A stretch of 21,462 nt of DNA, taken from assembly GCA_964411885.1 (NCBI GenBank), contig CAYPMK010000025.1, positions 1 to 21,462 on the forward strand. Reading direction: 5' to 3'. The notes below the pieces were generated by a model. The model saw only the letters and a program-made list of their open reading frames with translations, was not told where the DNA came from and did no database searches. Of the stretch, positions 14,477 to 21,462 are shown piece after piece (positions within the stretch are counted from its first letter, which is position 1; each line of letters starts with the position of its first letter). A program made the translations under genes and the position numbers. This DNA comes from JAKLHL01 sp964411885. Lineage in GTDB: Bacteria > Bdellovibrionota > JAFGOL01.

Positions 14477-15534
14477 CAGTTTCTCTCCAAAAGTTTTAAC
14501 ATACCAACAGTAAACACGTTATTAACATCGTTCCTAGAACTTTTTAGCTGGGAGTCTATGTTCATACACCTTTTATACATATTAGCCAACTCTTGAGTGC
14601 TATAATGTAAAAGATCTGTTTTTATCTCCCTTAGGTAATAAGTATTATAATCTATTAATTTTGCAAGCTCATTGTCGCTAATATTAGGGTCTCTTGCCAA
14701 AATATCCTTACTCATCAATAGTTTTTTTATTCTTTTATGTATTATGGTGTTAATTACTATTGGCGCTTCCCCGGCTTGTAAAAGCTTATGTATACTTTCT
14801 AGGAATTTCTTTTTATTCTTTGTTCTCAAGAAAGATGTTATGTGAAATATATTAACGCCAGCATTTCCTGTTGTAAGGAATTCTATATCCTGTTCTTTTA
14901 TTATGCTTTTAGAGCCTACATATGAAGAAGCCTTCTCTATTTCTTTTTCTATCCTTGCAAGGTCACCTTCATATCTTGTTTTAAGATATTCAACGGCATT
15001 GTCATCTATGGCTTTCCCTCTTTCACTTGCAAAGGCCTTTATCCATTTTGGATAAGTGTTGGTATCTGGGCTTTCAGCCTCAAAAGTTTTTGCTTTTTTG
15101 ATTATTTCTGTACTAGTTTTTTTTCTTTTATCTATCTTGTTTGACAAAAGCAGAAGTATCACATCAGGAGAAGGATCTTTAAGGTATTTCAACAGTATTT
15201 CAAGTTGTGCCTCGTTAAGATCAGATAGTTCAGAGGCTATTACTAGTTTTGCAGGATTGAACATAGATACGTCGTACAAAGAGCTGGTCCAGTCTTCCAT
15301 GTTTATCTTGTCAAAAGTAACCCTTTCTATGCCAAAACTAAGGTTTTGCGCTATTTCTTTTAATCGTTTTGTAGCCCTTTCCCTAATGAAATATTCTTCA
15401 CCATGAATAAGATATATCCTGTTCAACGACGAAATAACCTGTTCCCTAGAATTTGCATCACTTGATAGTTTTGAAAGGTCTTTAAGTTCTTTAAGAAAAT
15501 CTGCTGTATTCTGTGTGCTTGCTTTTCTTGCCAT
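14476..15534 (-). CDS. holA: DNA polymerase III delta subunit
   Basis: The delta subunit of the clamp loader opens the beta clamp during replication. 352 residues, close to the family norm. Recognisable pieces: IYLIHGEEYFIRERATKRL near residue 40 (family YLlyGeE.yli.e), VTFDKINMEDW, LVIASELSDLNEAQLEILLKYL, a middle stretch with LKTRYEGDLARIEKEIEKAS, and a C-terminal helical domain. Identification rests on these and on gene order; delta proteins diverge strongly. The N-terminus carries an extra 38 or so polar residues before the usual start of similarity. The ATG follows the lptE stop with no intervening base, and its own stop overlaps the purF start, so it is tightly coupled to both. Confidence 0.85.
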   Translation of the reverse strand: MARKASTQNTADFLKELKDLSKLSSDANSREQVISSLNRIYLIHGEEYFIRERATKRLKEIAQNLSFGIERVTFDKINMEDWTSSLYDVSMFNPAKLVIASELSDLNEAQLEILLKYLKDPSPDVILLLLSNKIDKRKKTSTEIIKKAKTFEAESPDTNTYPKWIKAFASERGKAIDDNAVEYLKTRYEGDLARIEKEIEKASSYVGSKSIIKEQDIEFLTTGNAGVNIFHITSFLRTKNKKKFLESIHKLLQAGEAPIVINTIIHKRIKKLLMSKDILARDPNISDNELAKLIDYNTYYLREIKTDLLHYSTQELANMYKRCMNIDSQLKSSRNDVNNVFTVGMLKLLERN

Positions 15535-16110
15535 TTAATACTCCGTTAGCAGTGAATCCACGGCTAAAAGCATCATGGTATCTGCAAGCTCTCTAATAGT
15601 CTCTCTTTTTGCACTTTCTTTTATGAATATATTTGATGTTCTTCTTTGATCTGTATATGAACCACTCTTCATGTTCTTTGACTGTGTAAAGGAACTGCTC
15701 CAAAGTACTTTTTGGTCCTTGTTTCGTATCATGGTTAGTCTTACTGTTGCATAAAGTGTGTAACTAACAGCGAGTAATCTATCCTTAGGTAGCCCACCTT
15801 GAATCTCTGTTTGTTCCGTTCCAAACTGGATACTTGCAGGGTTAAGTGTGATCTTTTGTACCTCACCCTCTATTCTTGCATCTGCAGAGCCTGTAACATA
15901 TTTTAATTTTCCACTTCTTGATGTAAGGTACAACCTTAGTGAGTTAGAAAAATCTACCTCTGCCCCGCCCTCCATGGTCTGATTTTTAAAAACAGGGACA
16001 CTAACGGTCTTTATCCCGTCCTTTTCCCACGGATTTTTTAAAGATGTTAAGCTGTAACTACAGGAGCTAGTTACCACTAACAGCAATGCTAAGCAGTTTA
16101 CCTTCCACAT
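15535..16110 (-). CDS. lptE: LPS-assembly lipoprotein LptE-like
   Basis: LptE forms the outer-membrane complex with LptD that inserts lipopolysaccharide. 191 residues. The signal peptide (MWKVNCLALLLVV) ends in T-S-S-C, a serviceable lipobox with the lipidated Cys at 17, followed by SYSL as in the family (C-[GS]-Y-x-L). Next come IKTVSVPVFKNQTMEGGAEVDFSNSLRLYL and a beta-rich region with ARIEGEVQKITLNPAS, typical of LptE/RlpB-like proteins. The start overlaps the leuS 3' end by 44 bases, with only a distant GGAAG; no later Met gives a signal peptide. The leuS-lptE-holA order is found in other Gram-negative bacteria and supports the call. The partner lptD is not in the window. Confidence 0.82.
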   Translation of the reverse strand: MWKVNCLALLLVVTSSCSYSLTSLKNPWEKDGIKTVSVPVFKNQTMEGGAEVDFSNSLRLYLTSRSGKLKYVTGSADARIEGEVQKITLNPASIQFGTEQTEIQGGLPKDRLLAVSYTLYATVRLTMIRNKDQKVLWSSSFTQSKNMKSGSYTDQRRTSNIFIKESAKRETIRELADTMMLLAVDSLLTEY

Positions 16111-18538
16111 AAATTACTTTTTTTACTTCCTTTCCTTCTAGATATTTTTTAACACTTTCTTCATTAAAAGCCATCTCTTTAACAATCTCTTCTGAAGTTC
16201 CAGCAGGTACTTCTATTTTACCCCTAAGTTTTCCATTTATCTGTATAACTACTAATTTTTTATCGTCCTTTACAGCTTCTGTATCAAATATGGGCCAAGT
16301 TTCTTTAGCTGCGTCTGTTTTATGACCCATAAGTTCCCAAAGTTCACAGGCTGTATGTGGTGCAAATGGACACAACATTAATACCAAAGCATTAAAGGTT
16401 TCTTTAAGTACTGCTTTATCACTTTCTTTTTCAAACTTGCTTACATCTAGCTTGTACATTTCATTGACCAATTCCATCATGAACGAGATGGATGTATTAA
16501 AGCCAAAAGCATCAAGGTCCTCGGTTAATTTTTTTATTGTCTTGTGTGTAAGATTTCTCAGCTTTTTTGATTCACTAGAAAGTTCTTTTACATCCATTTT
16601 GTATGTGTGCTTTATGATGTCTAGATTATTGTCTATTAGACGCCAAACGCGAGAGATAAATCTATGACAACCTTCTACACCTTTATCGTTCCAATCAAGG
16701 TCTTTTTCTGGTGGAGAAGCAAACAACATAAACATCCTTGCTGTGTCTGCTCCATATTTTTCTATTATGTAATCTGGATCAACTACGTTCCCTAGGGATT
16801 TACTCATTTTACTGCCGTCTTTAATGACCATTCCTTGTGTTAAAAGGTTAGTGGCTGGTTCGTTGCTGGATAAGTATCCCATGTCTCTCAGGACCTTGTG
16901 AAAGAACCTTGCGTAAAGAAGATGCATACAGGCATGTTCTATACCACCTATGTACTGGTCAACAGGCAGCCAATAATCAGCCCTTTTTTTATCGATTCCG
17001 TTCTTGTCATCGTCTGGACAAGTATATCTTGCATAATACCAAGATGATTCTACAAAAGTGTCCATAGTCTCTGTTTCTCTTCTTGCAGAGCCCCCACACT
17101 TTGGGCACTTGGTATTAACAAAGCTTTCTACTTTAGATAAAGGATCATCTCCTATTGCAGAAAGTTTTGCGTCTTCTGGAAGTACTACTGGAAGTTCTTT
17201 TTCTGGTACAGTTACTACACCACATTTTTCACAGTATATTATTGGGATCGGACAACCCCAGTATCGTTGCCTGCTTATTCCCCAATCTTTTAATCTGTAA
17301 TTAAATGTCCTTTTACCAAGCCCTTTTTTCTCTATGTGTTCTGCTATCTTAAGCATAGCTACGTCGCTATTAAGTCCATCAAATTCTGCAGAGTTTGTCA
17401 TAGTACCAACCTCTGTATATGCAGAGGATAATTCTTCATTAGCAGAATCTTTGAATATAACTCTTTTTATAGGGATATTATATTTTTTTGCGAAATCAAA
17501 ATCCCTTGTATCATGTGCAGGAACAGCCATTACAGCTCCTGTACCATAATCCATAAGAACAAAATTAGCTGTATAGATAGGAACTTCTTGGTTGTTCAAA
17601 GGATTTATTGCATAAGAACCTGTGAACACACCCTCTTTTAGACCCCCTTCTGCAGTACGTTCTATTTTGCTAGTACGTCTCATCCTTTCAACAAAAGAAA
17701 GAACCTCTTTTTCTTGTGCTGTGCCTTTACAAAGACTAGCCAGCATTGGATGCTCTGGAGCGATACTCATAAAAGTAACACCATATATGGTGTCTGGTCT
17801 TGTTGTATATATCCTTAATTTCTTATCGCTGTTCTTTATAGCAAAATCTACTTCTACGCCTTCTGATCTACCTATCCAGTTCTTTTGCATGGTCCTTACT
17901 CTTTCTGGCCAGCCTGTTAAAGTGTCTAGACCATCAAGAAGCTCTTGGGCATAATTGCTTATTCTTAAGAACCACTGCTCTATTTCTTTTGTAATGATAT
18001 TTTTGCTACAGCGCCAACATTTACCATCTTGTACCTGCTCATTAGCTAGTACCGTATTACAGGTTTCGCACCAGTTAACAGAGCTTTTCTTTTTATATGC
18101 CAAGCCTTTTTCATACATTTTTATGAAAAAAAGTTGCTCCCACTTATAATATTCTGGTCTACAAGTGGTTACTTCTCTGTCCCAGTCGTATGCAAACCCC
18201 AATGCTTTTATCTGCCCTCGCATTGTGTCTATGTTTTTATAAGTCCACTCTGCTGGATGTACTCCATGTTTTATAGCGGCGTTCTCTGCTGGAAGACCAA
18301 AAGAATCCCATCCAAAAGGATGTAACACATTAAAACCTCTCATGGTCTTATACCTTGCTACAGCGTCTCCAATTGCATAATTCCTTACGTGTCCCATATG
18401 GAGTTTTCCAGAAGGATATGGGAACATCTCTAAGCAATAATATTTCTTTTTAGAGTTATCTTCTGTTGCTTTAAAAGAATGTTCTTTTTCCCACTTTTTT
18501 TGCCATTTTAAGCTAATTGTTTTGTGATCGTAGTCCAT
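16067..18538 (-). CDS. leuS: Leucyl-tRNA synthetase
   Basis: Charges tRNA-Leu with leucine. 823 residues, the normal bacterial length. The class I signature HMGH is at 47-50 (PYPSGKLHMGHVRNYAIGD), and KMSKS at 577-581. A zinc-finger-like CETC...CWRC lies near residue 155. The CP1 editing domain is present (TTRPDTIYGVTF and AVPAHDTRDFDFA), followed by LKDWGISRQRYWGCPIP and the leucine-specific zinc cysteines. The C-terminal domain ends ...VIYVEGKLLSIAVSGN. AGGGG lies about 8 bases before the ATG. This is the first gene of the leuS-lptE-holA-purF-M20 operon; a terminator just upstream separates it from the barrel gene at 18669. Confidence 0.97.
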   Translation of the reverse strand: MDYDHKTISLKWQKKWEKEHSFKATEDNSKKKYYCLEMFPYPSGKLHMGHVRNYAIGDAVARYKTMRGFNVLHPFGWDSFGLPAENAAIKHGVHPAEWTYKNIDTMRGQIKALGFAYDWDREVTTCRPEYYKWEQLFFIKMYEKGLAYKKKSSVNWCETCNTVLANEQVQDGKCWRCSKNIITKEIEQWFLRISNYAQELLDGLDTLTGWPERVRTMQKNWIGRSEGVEVDFAIKNSDKKLRIYTTRPDTIYGVTFMSIAPEHPMLASLCKGTAQEKEVLSFVERMRRTSKIERTAEGGLKEGVFTGSYAINPLNNQEVPIYTANFVLMDYGTGAVMAVPAHDTRDFDFAKKYNIPIKRVIFKDSANEELSSAYTEVGTMTNSAEFDGLNSDVAMLKIAEHIEKKGLGKRTFNYRLKDWGISRQRYWGCPIPIIYCEKCGVVTVPEKELPVVLPEDAKLSAIGDDPLSKVESFVNTKCPKCGGSARRETETMDTFVESSWYYARYTCPDDDKNGIDKKRADYWLPVDQYIGGIEHACMHLLYARFFHKVLRDMGYLSSNEPATNLLTQGMVIKDGSKMSKSLGNVVDPDYIIEKYGADTARMFMLFASPPEKDLDWNDKGVEGCHRFISRVWRLIDNNLDIIKHTYKMDVKELSSESKKLRNLTHKTIKKLTEDLDAFGFNTSISFMMELVNEMYKLDVSKFEKESDKAVLKETFNALVLMLCPFAPHTACELWELMGHKTDAAKETWPIFDTEAVKDDKKLVVIQINGKLRGKIEVPAGTSEEIVKEMAFNEESVKKYLEGKEVKKVIYVEGKLLSIAVSGN

Positions 18539-18583
18539 TCCTATACCCCTAGAATTTTGAATATAGAATTATTAATACTAGTA

Positions 18584-18611
18584 TCTATAACAGTAAAGAG
18601 ATTTTATGCAA
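18584..18611 (-). promoter_or_regulatory. Possible leuS operon promoter
   Basis: On the - strand: TTGCAT (18611-18606), a 16-base spacer, TATAGA (18589-18584). Both hexamers match 4 of 6. It directly abuts the terminator of the upstream gene, which is a sensible place, but the match is weak. No T-box-like leader fits in the roughly 40 bases before leuS. Confidence 0.35.
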
Positions 18612-18645
18612 AAAAGCCTACAGGCTTTAAACCTGTAGGCTTTTT
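18611..18645 (-). terminator. Intrinsic terminator of the outer-membrane protein gene
   Basis: GCCTACAGG (18616-18624) pairs with CCTGTAGGC (18632-18640) around a 7-base loop, and flanking A5/T5 extend the stem. On the - strand it lies about 24 bases after the stop at 18669 and is followed by a T-run. Confidence 0.88.
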
Positions 18646-18668
18646 AAGTTAGTTATAAAGTTATTTAG

Positions 18669-19184
18669 TTAGAATAACATGAATACACCGAACTTCATAT
18701 TGTAAGCTATCCATGTATTACCATTAACTCCAGCGCCTTTTACCCACTGAACAAAACCCATGTCCATGTTGAAAAGCTCTGCCACAACACCAAAACTGTT
18801 GGTGATCTGATAAGCAGTTCTGCAACCAATACCTAGGCTTATGAAGTCTACCATTGTAGCTCCACTAAAACCGAATACTGGGCCGATGTTAGCTGTAGGT
18901 CCTACAGAAAAATCGTTCTTTTTTGAGAAAGTGAAGTAGAAAGGATACTCAAATACAAAAGCTGGTTTTACCATTACTTTTGGTGTTCCTGCAAAAGCCA
19001 TTCCCAATTGAAAACCAAAGATCTCTTTTCCCATCTTAAAGTTCATGCCAAAACGATTGGCTGAGTTCTTGATGTTCAAAGATGGCCCAAGTGTAGGCTC
19101 AAACTTCCAATCGTTGCTGTTCATTGCTGCAGAAGCTGTTGTTGCAACAAGAGCTACTGCCATTACTAAAAAAAGTTTCTTCAT
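18669..19184 (-). CDS. Small outer-membrane beta-barrel protein
   Basis: 171 residues. A clear Sec signal peptide (MKKLFLVMAVALVATTASA, cleavage after ASA) leaves about 152 mature residues, the size of an 8-stranded barrel of the OmpX/OmpW/OmpA-barrel class. Segments alternate hydrophobic and polar residues with many aromatic and Gly residues (FGFQLGMAFAG, PAFVFEYPFYFTF, FGVVAELFNMDMGF). The last residue is Phe (GVFMLF), the usual insertion signal. No specific family is recognised; a porin or structural role is a guess. GGAGGG lies 10 bases before the ATG; a promoter with two perfect hexamers lies at 19225-19251 and a terminator at 18611-18645, so it is likely a well-expressed single-gene unit. 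Confidence 0.82.
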   Translation of the reverse strand: MKKLFLVMAVALVATTASAAMNSNDWKFEPTLGPSLNIKNSANRFGMNFKMGKEIFGFQLGMAFAGTPKVMVKPAFVFEYPFYFTFSKKNDFSVGPTANIGPVFGFSGATMVDFISLGIGCRTAYQITNSFGVVAELFNMDMGFVQWVKGAGVNGNTWIAYNMKFGVFMLF

Positions 19185-19224
19185 TTAAGGGTTTCCCTCC
19201 AGATTTTTAAATTTATTACGAACA

Positions 19225-19251
19225 ATTATATTTTTTTAAAAACTATGTCAA
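19225..19251 (-). promoter_or_regulatory. Promoter of the small outer-membrane protein
   Basis: On the - strand: TTGACA (19251-19246) and TATAAT (19230-19225), both perfect consensus, but separated by only 15 bases, shorter than the optimal 17. It lies in the short gap behind the upstream gene's stop at 19260. Confidence 0.6.
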
Positions 19252-19259
19252 TAGCGAAC

Positions 19260-20318
19260 TTATTTTTTCTTTTTGCCTTTTTTATCTTTAGATTTTTTAT
19301 TTTTTAATGCTTTCTTTTTTGCTTCTTCAGCTTTTTTCTTTTTTTCTTCTTGTATACGTATTTTTTCCTGCTCTTCTTCTAATATTAAATTATTTGATAA
19401 TCTCTCTATAAATCCAAAATCCTGCTCATCAGTTGGGCATAGTCTAATATATTGATCCTCACTCCTTGTATCTGGAATAACTAGTGTTTTCTTTTTATCT
19501 ACACCTTTTTCTACCCAAACCATACTCCCGTCGCTGATCGTAGAATATAAAGAAGCTTCATCTGAGTTCTTACAATCATTGAGTTTTCCATCTTTTATTT
19601 GGCAGAGCTTTAAGATGAAAGACCTTTTTTCTGCATTATTACACTTGTAGTTAACTGTTACAGAACCATTAAAATTCTTTTGTTCTTTTGTGTCATATTC
19701 AAAAGCTTGTTCTTTTAGCGTCTTAAAAAGGACATTTTTCACCATATCATACTTATAAATAGTGGGGGTTGAGGTTATTATATTTTCATTTATCTTTTTT
19801 GCGCTAGATACATCTTCTGCAAAAGTGTAGTCTTTTATGTTAGAGATAACATCGCTATATATGAAGGGTATCCTTGCTTTATCCTTTTCATCGTTAATGT
19901 TTAAAGTACTTGCTATCAAGTTGTAAAGTTCTGCTCTGTTAGAATTCTCAGAACGGACTTTGTCTTTATCGTCTACAGAAGCAAGATCATCTACCTCTAA
20001 GAATCCATTGCCAGACTCTTTAACTCTTCCTAATTCTTTCATCTTGTTTATATCTTTTAGTGATTTATACCGTAGTTTAAAATTCTCTCTTAATACCACG
20101 GGAAGATCTGTACTCTTAAGATATTCGTCTTCAAATTCAGGCTTTATAATGGCTGACGACATTAAACTCTCTATTTTTACTGCCAAGTTCCTTACTTCCT
20201 GTTCATAAGGGGCATTCAACTGGATCTTTTCTACAGGAGGTTTTGCTTTTACGACAGGCTCTGGGCTTGTAGAGGTAGCCATTAGCAAAGGAGTTATCAG
20301 AGTAAGGACAAGTAACAT
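19260..20318 (-). CDS. Secreted protein of unknown function with lysine-rich tail
   Basis: 352 residues, family not recognised. The N-terminus MLLVLTLITPLLMATSTSPEP looks like a signal peptide, but it lacks the usual positive charges before the hydrophobic core. An in-frame TAA just upstream and the AAGGAG site 6 bases before the ATG fix the start. A proline-rich short linker (PEPVVKAKPPVEK) follows. The body is polar, with four cysteines (KCNN, LCQ, DCK, LCPT) that could make two disulfides in the periplasm. From about residue 310 it is strongly charged: EEEQEKIRIQEEKKKKAEE leads to a tail ending KDKKGKKKK, possibly a short coiled coil plus a basic end. It begins 9 bases past the M42 peptidase stop, so the two are one operon. 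A role at the envelope is inferred only from the signal and tail. Confidence 0.7.
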   Translation of the reverse strand: MLLVLTLITPLLMATSTSPEPVVKAKPPVEKIQLNAPYEQEVRNLAVKIESLMSSAIIKPEFEDEYLKSTDLPVVLRENFKLRYKSLKDINKMKELGRVKESGNGFLEVDDLASVDDKDKVRSENSNRAELYNLIASTLNINDEKDKARIPFIYSDVISNIKDYTFAEDVSSAKKINENIITSTPTIYKYDMVKNVLFKTLKEQAFEYDTKEQKNFNGSVTVNYKCNNAEKRSFILKLCQIKDGKLNDCKNSDEASLYSTISDGSMVWVEKGVDKKKTLVIPDTRSEDQYIRLCPTDEQDFGFIERLSNNLILEEEQEKIRIQEEKKKKAEEAKKKALKNKKSKDKKGKKKK

Positions 20319-20327
20319 ATGTGCTCC

Positions 20328-21377
20328 TTATAAAGATTTTGAATATGCTTTAACGAAATCGAACATAGCAAAAACATCACTCCATTCACAAACACTAACA
20401 GGAGAATGTATGTATCTTGAAGGAACAGCCGCAATACCTGTTTTTACACCCTCGTAAGCTCCATATAGAGCACCTGCATTAGTGCCTCCAAACCTTGGGG
20501 TCTTTATTTGATGTTTTATTTTCTTTGATTTTGCTGTTTTTATTAAATGTTCAACTGTTTGTGGCAAGATGTATCCTGTATTATCAGCCACTGTAAAAGC
20601 TATTCCTGCTCCCATTTTAGCCACTTTCTTTTCATCAGATACTCCGGGAACATCACAAGCTGTTGTGCATTCAACAACCAGAGCATACTCTGGTTTTACT
20701 TTTTGGACTACAGAGGCGATACCTTTAAGACCACCTTCTTCTTGAACAGAAAAAGAGAGAACAATGTTTCTTTCTGTTATCGTGTTGTGCAAGTGTTTTG
20801 CAAGACCAAGTAATACCGCACAAGCAACTCTGTTATCGAGTGCCTTAGAGCTAAATCTACCATTCATAAGTTCTGTAAAATTAGCAGGGAAAGTTACCAT
20901 GCTCCCCACCCTTATTCCTGCTTTTTCAACTTCTGAATCAGATTTAAACCCACAATCAACATAAAGTTGGTCCAAGGGTATTACTGTAGCTTCTTTACCC
21001 GCTGTAACATGAGGAGGCAACATACCAACTACACCATCAAAAGTTTTACCATTACTTGAGTGTACTACTAATTTTTGACTTGGTACGACTCTGGCATCTA
21101 TATTCCCATAAGCAACTATTCTTAAAAAACCATTTTTATCTACGTACTGAACAACAAAACCTACTTCGTCCATATGTGCATCAAGCATTACTTTCCCTTT
21201 TTTTGGATTTTTACCCTCGAACTCAACAATAAGACAACCCAAGTTATTAACTTCCATCTTTGCTCTAGTCCCTTTAAGGTTCTTCATGATGTAATTTTTT
21301 ACAGAATCCTCATAAGACGGTATAGCATAAAGAGAAGCAAGGTCTTTTAACGCTTTCTTAACAAAATCCTTATCCAT
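20328..21377 (-). CDS. M42-family metallo-aminopeptidase
   Basis: M42 enzymes are cytosolic, often tetrahedral dodecamers that trim peptides from the N-terminus. 349 residues. Metal and catalytic residues by motif: H68 and D70 (LDAHMDEVGF), D181 (KALDNR), E213/E214 (VQEEGGLKG), E236 in VVECTTACD, and H324 (RYIHSPVSVCEWSD). A PDZ-like inserted domain is expected at about 75-165 (ARVVPSQKLVVHSSNG). The ATG at 21377 is chosen because AGGAGG lies just upstream; the frame is open to a TTG at 21401, but that start would encode the ribosome site itself. The short 4-base spacing is somewhat tight. It heads a two-gene unit with the secreted protein of unknown function. The family has sometimes been annotated as endoglucanase, but peptidase activity is well established. 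Confidence 0.9.
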   Translation of the reverse strand: MDKDFVKKALKDLASLYAIPSYEDSVKNYIMKNLKGTRAKMEVNNLGCLIVEFEGKNPKKGKVMLDAHMDEVGFVVQYVDKNGFLRIVAYGNIDARVVPSQKLVVHSSNGKTFDGVVGMLPPHVTAGKEATVIPLDQLYVDCGFKSDSEVEKAGIRVGSMVTFPANFTELMNGRFSSKALDNRVACAVLLGLAKHLHNTITERNIVLSFSVQEEGGLKGIASVVQKVKPEYALVVECTTACDVPGVSDEKKVAKMGAGIAFTVADNTGYILPQTVEHLIKTAKSKKIKHQIKTPRFGGTNAGALYGAYEGVKTGIAAVPSRYIHSPVSVCEWSDVFAMFDFVKAYSKSL

Positions 21378-21413
21378 GGTCCCTCCTAATGTCGTACTCA
21401 ATTAACACTGGCA

Positions 21414-21442
21414 ATAATATACCACAACATCAATACTAACAA
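21414..21442 (-). promoter_or_regulatory. Candidate promoter of the M42 peptidase operon
   Basis: On the - strand: TTGTTA (21442-21437), 17-base spacer, TATTAT (21419-21414; 5/6). Initiation near 21407 would give a leader of about 30 bases to the ATG at 21377, and would fall upstream of the TTG at 21401. Confidence 0.45.
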
Positions 21443-21462
21443 GATAATTGAGAATAATAAAT

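Noticed and set aside
14476..18538. purF as a broken pseudogene
   Set aside because: The interruption is undetermined bases, and both sides are intact PurF; it is an assembly gap, not a mutation.

Overview
The window is one low-GC stretch of a draft (probably metagenomic) assembly from a bacterium with an outer membrane. The evidence for the outer membrane is an LptE-type lipoprotein, two beta-barrel-like proteins that end in phenylalanine, and a lipobox lipoprotein. Metabolic genes (alpha-glucan phosphorylase, a phosphofructokinase, five cytosolic metallopeptidases) suggest a fermentative organism that uses stored glucan and peptides. The phylum cannot be fixed from the sequence. Gene content and the leuS-lptE-holA order would fit Elusimicrobiota or a deltaproteobacterial-type lineage, but this is a guess.

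Layout. On the + strand (1-3532): the 3' part of an outer-membrane protein gene, a lipoprotein with its own near-perfect sigma-70 promoter, rnc (RNase III), and an Elp3-like radical SAM gene translationally coupled to rnc. Next is a 690-base AT-rich non-coding region (3533-4223). It holds tandem hairpins, a cluster of TAAACTA heptamers and a 147-bp inverted-repeat element with internal hairpins. On the - strand, 8552-4224 is a compact operon glgP - dCMP deaminase - pfk that feeds glucose-1-phosphate from storage glucan toward glycolysis. A divergent 40-residue, 60% lysine histone-H1-like gene (8693-8815) ends at a bidirectional terminator.

The other side of that terminator is the end of a long - strand operon (18538-8915): leuS, lptE, holA, purF and four tandem paralogous M20 (PepT-like) peptidases. 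Junctions range from 44-nt overlap to 17-nt gaps. purF contains a 100-N scaffold gap, and about 110-140 residues are missing there. Upstream, a second - strand block (21377-18669) holds an M42 aminopeptidase, a secreted protein of unknown function with a lysine-rich tail, and a small outer-membrane beta-barrel closed by a good terminator.

Most genes are ordinary housekeeping genes. The points most worth a second look are the four-copy M20 array with mosaic similarity between copies, the structured inverted-repeat element at 4069-4215, the lysine-only mini-histone, a Cys replacing a metal-binding Asp in RNase III, and the widened CX5CX2C cluster in the radical SAM protein. No convincing new defence or mobile system was seen.
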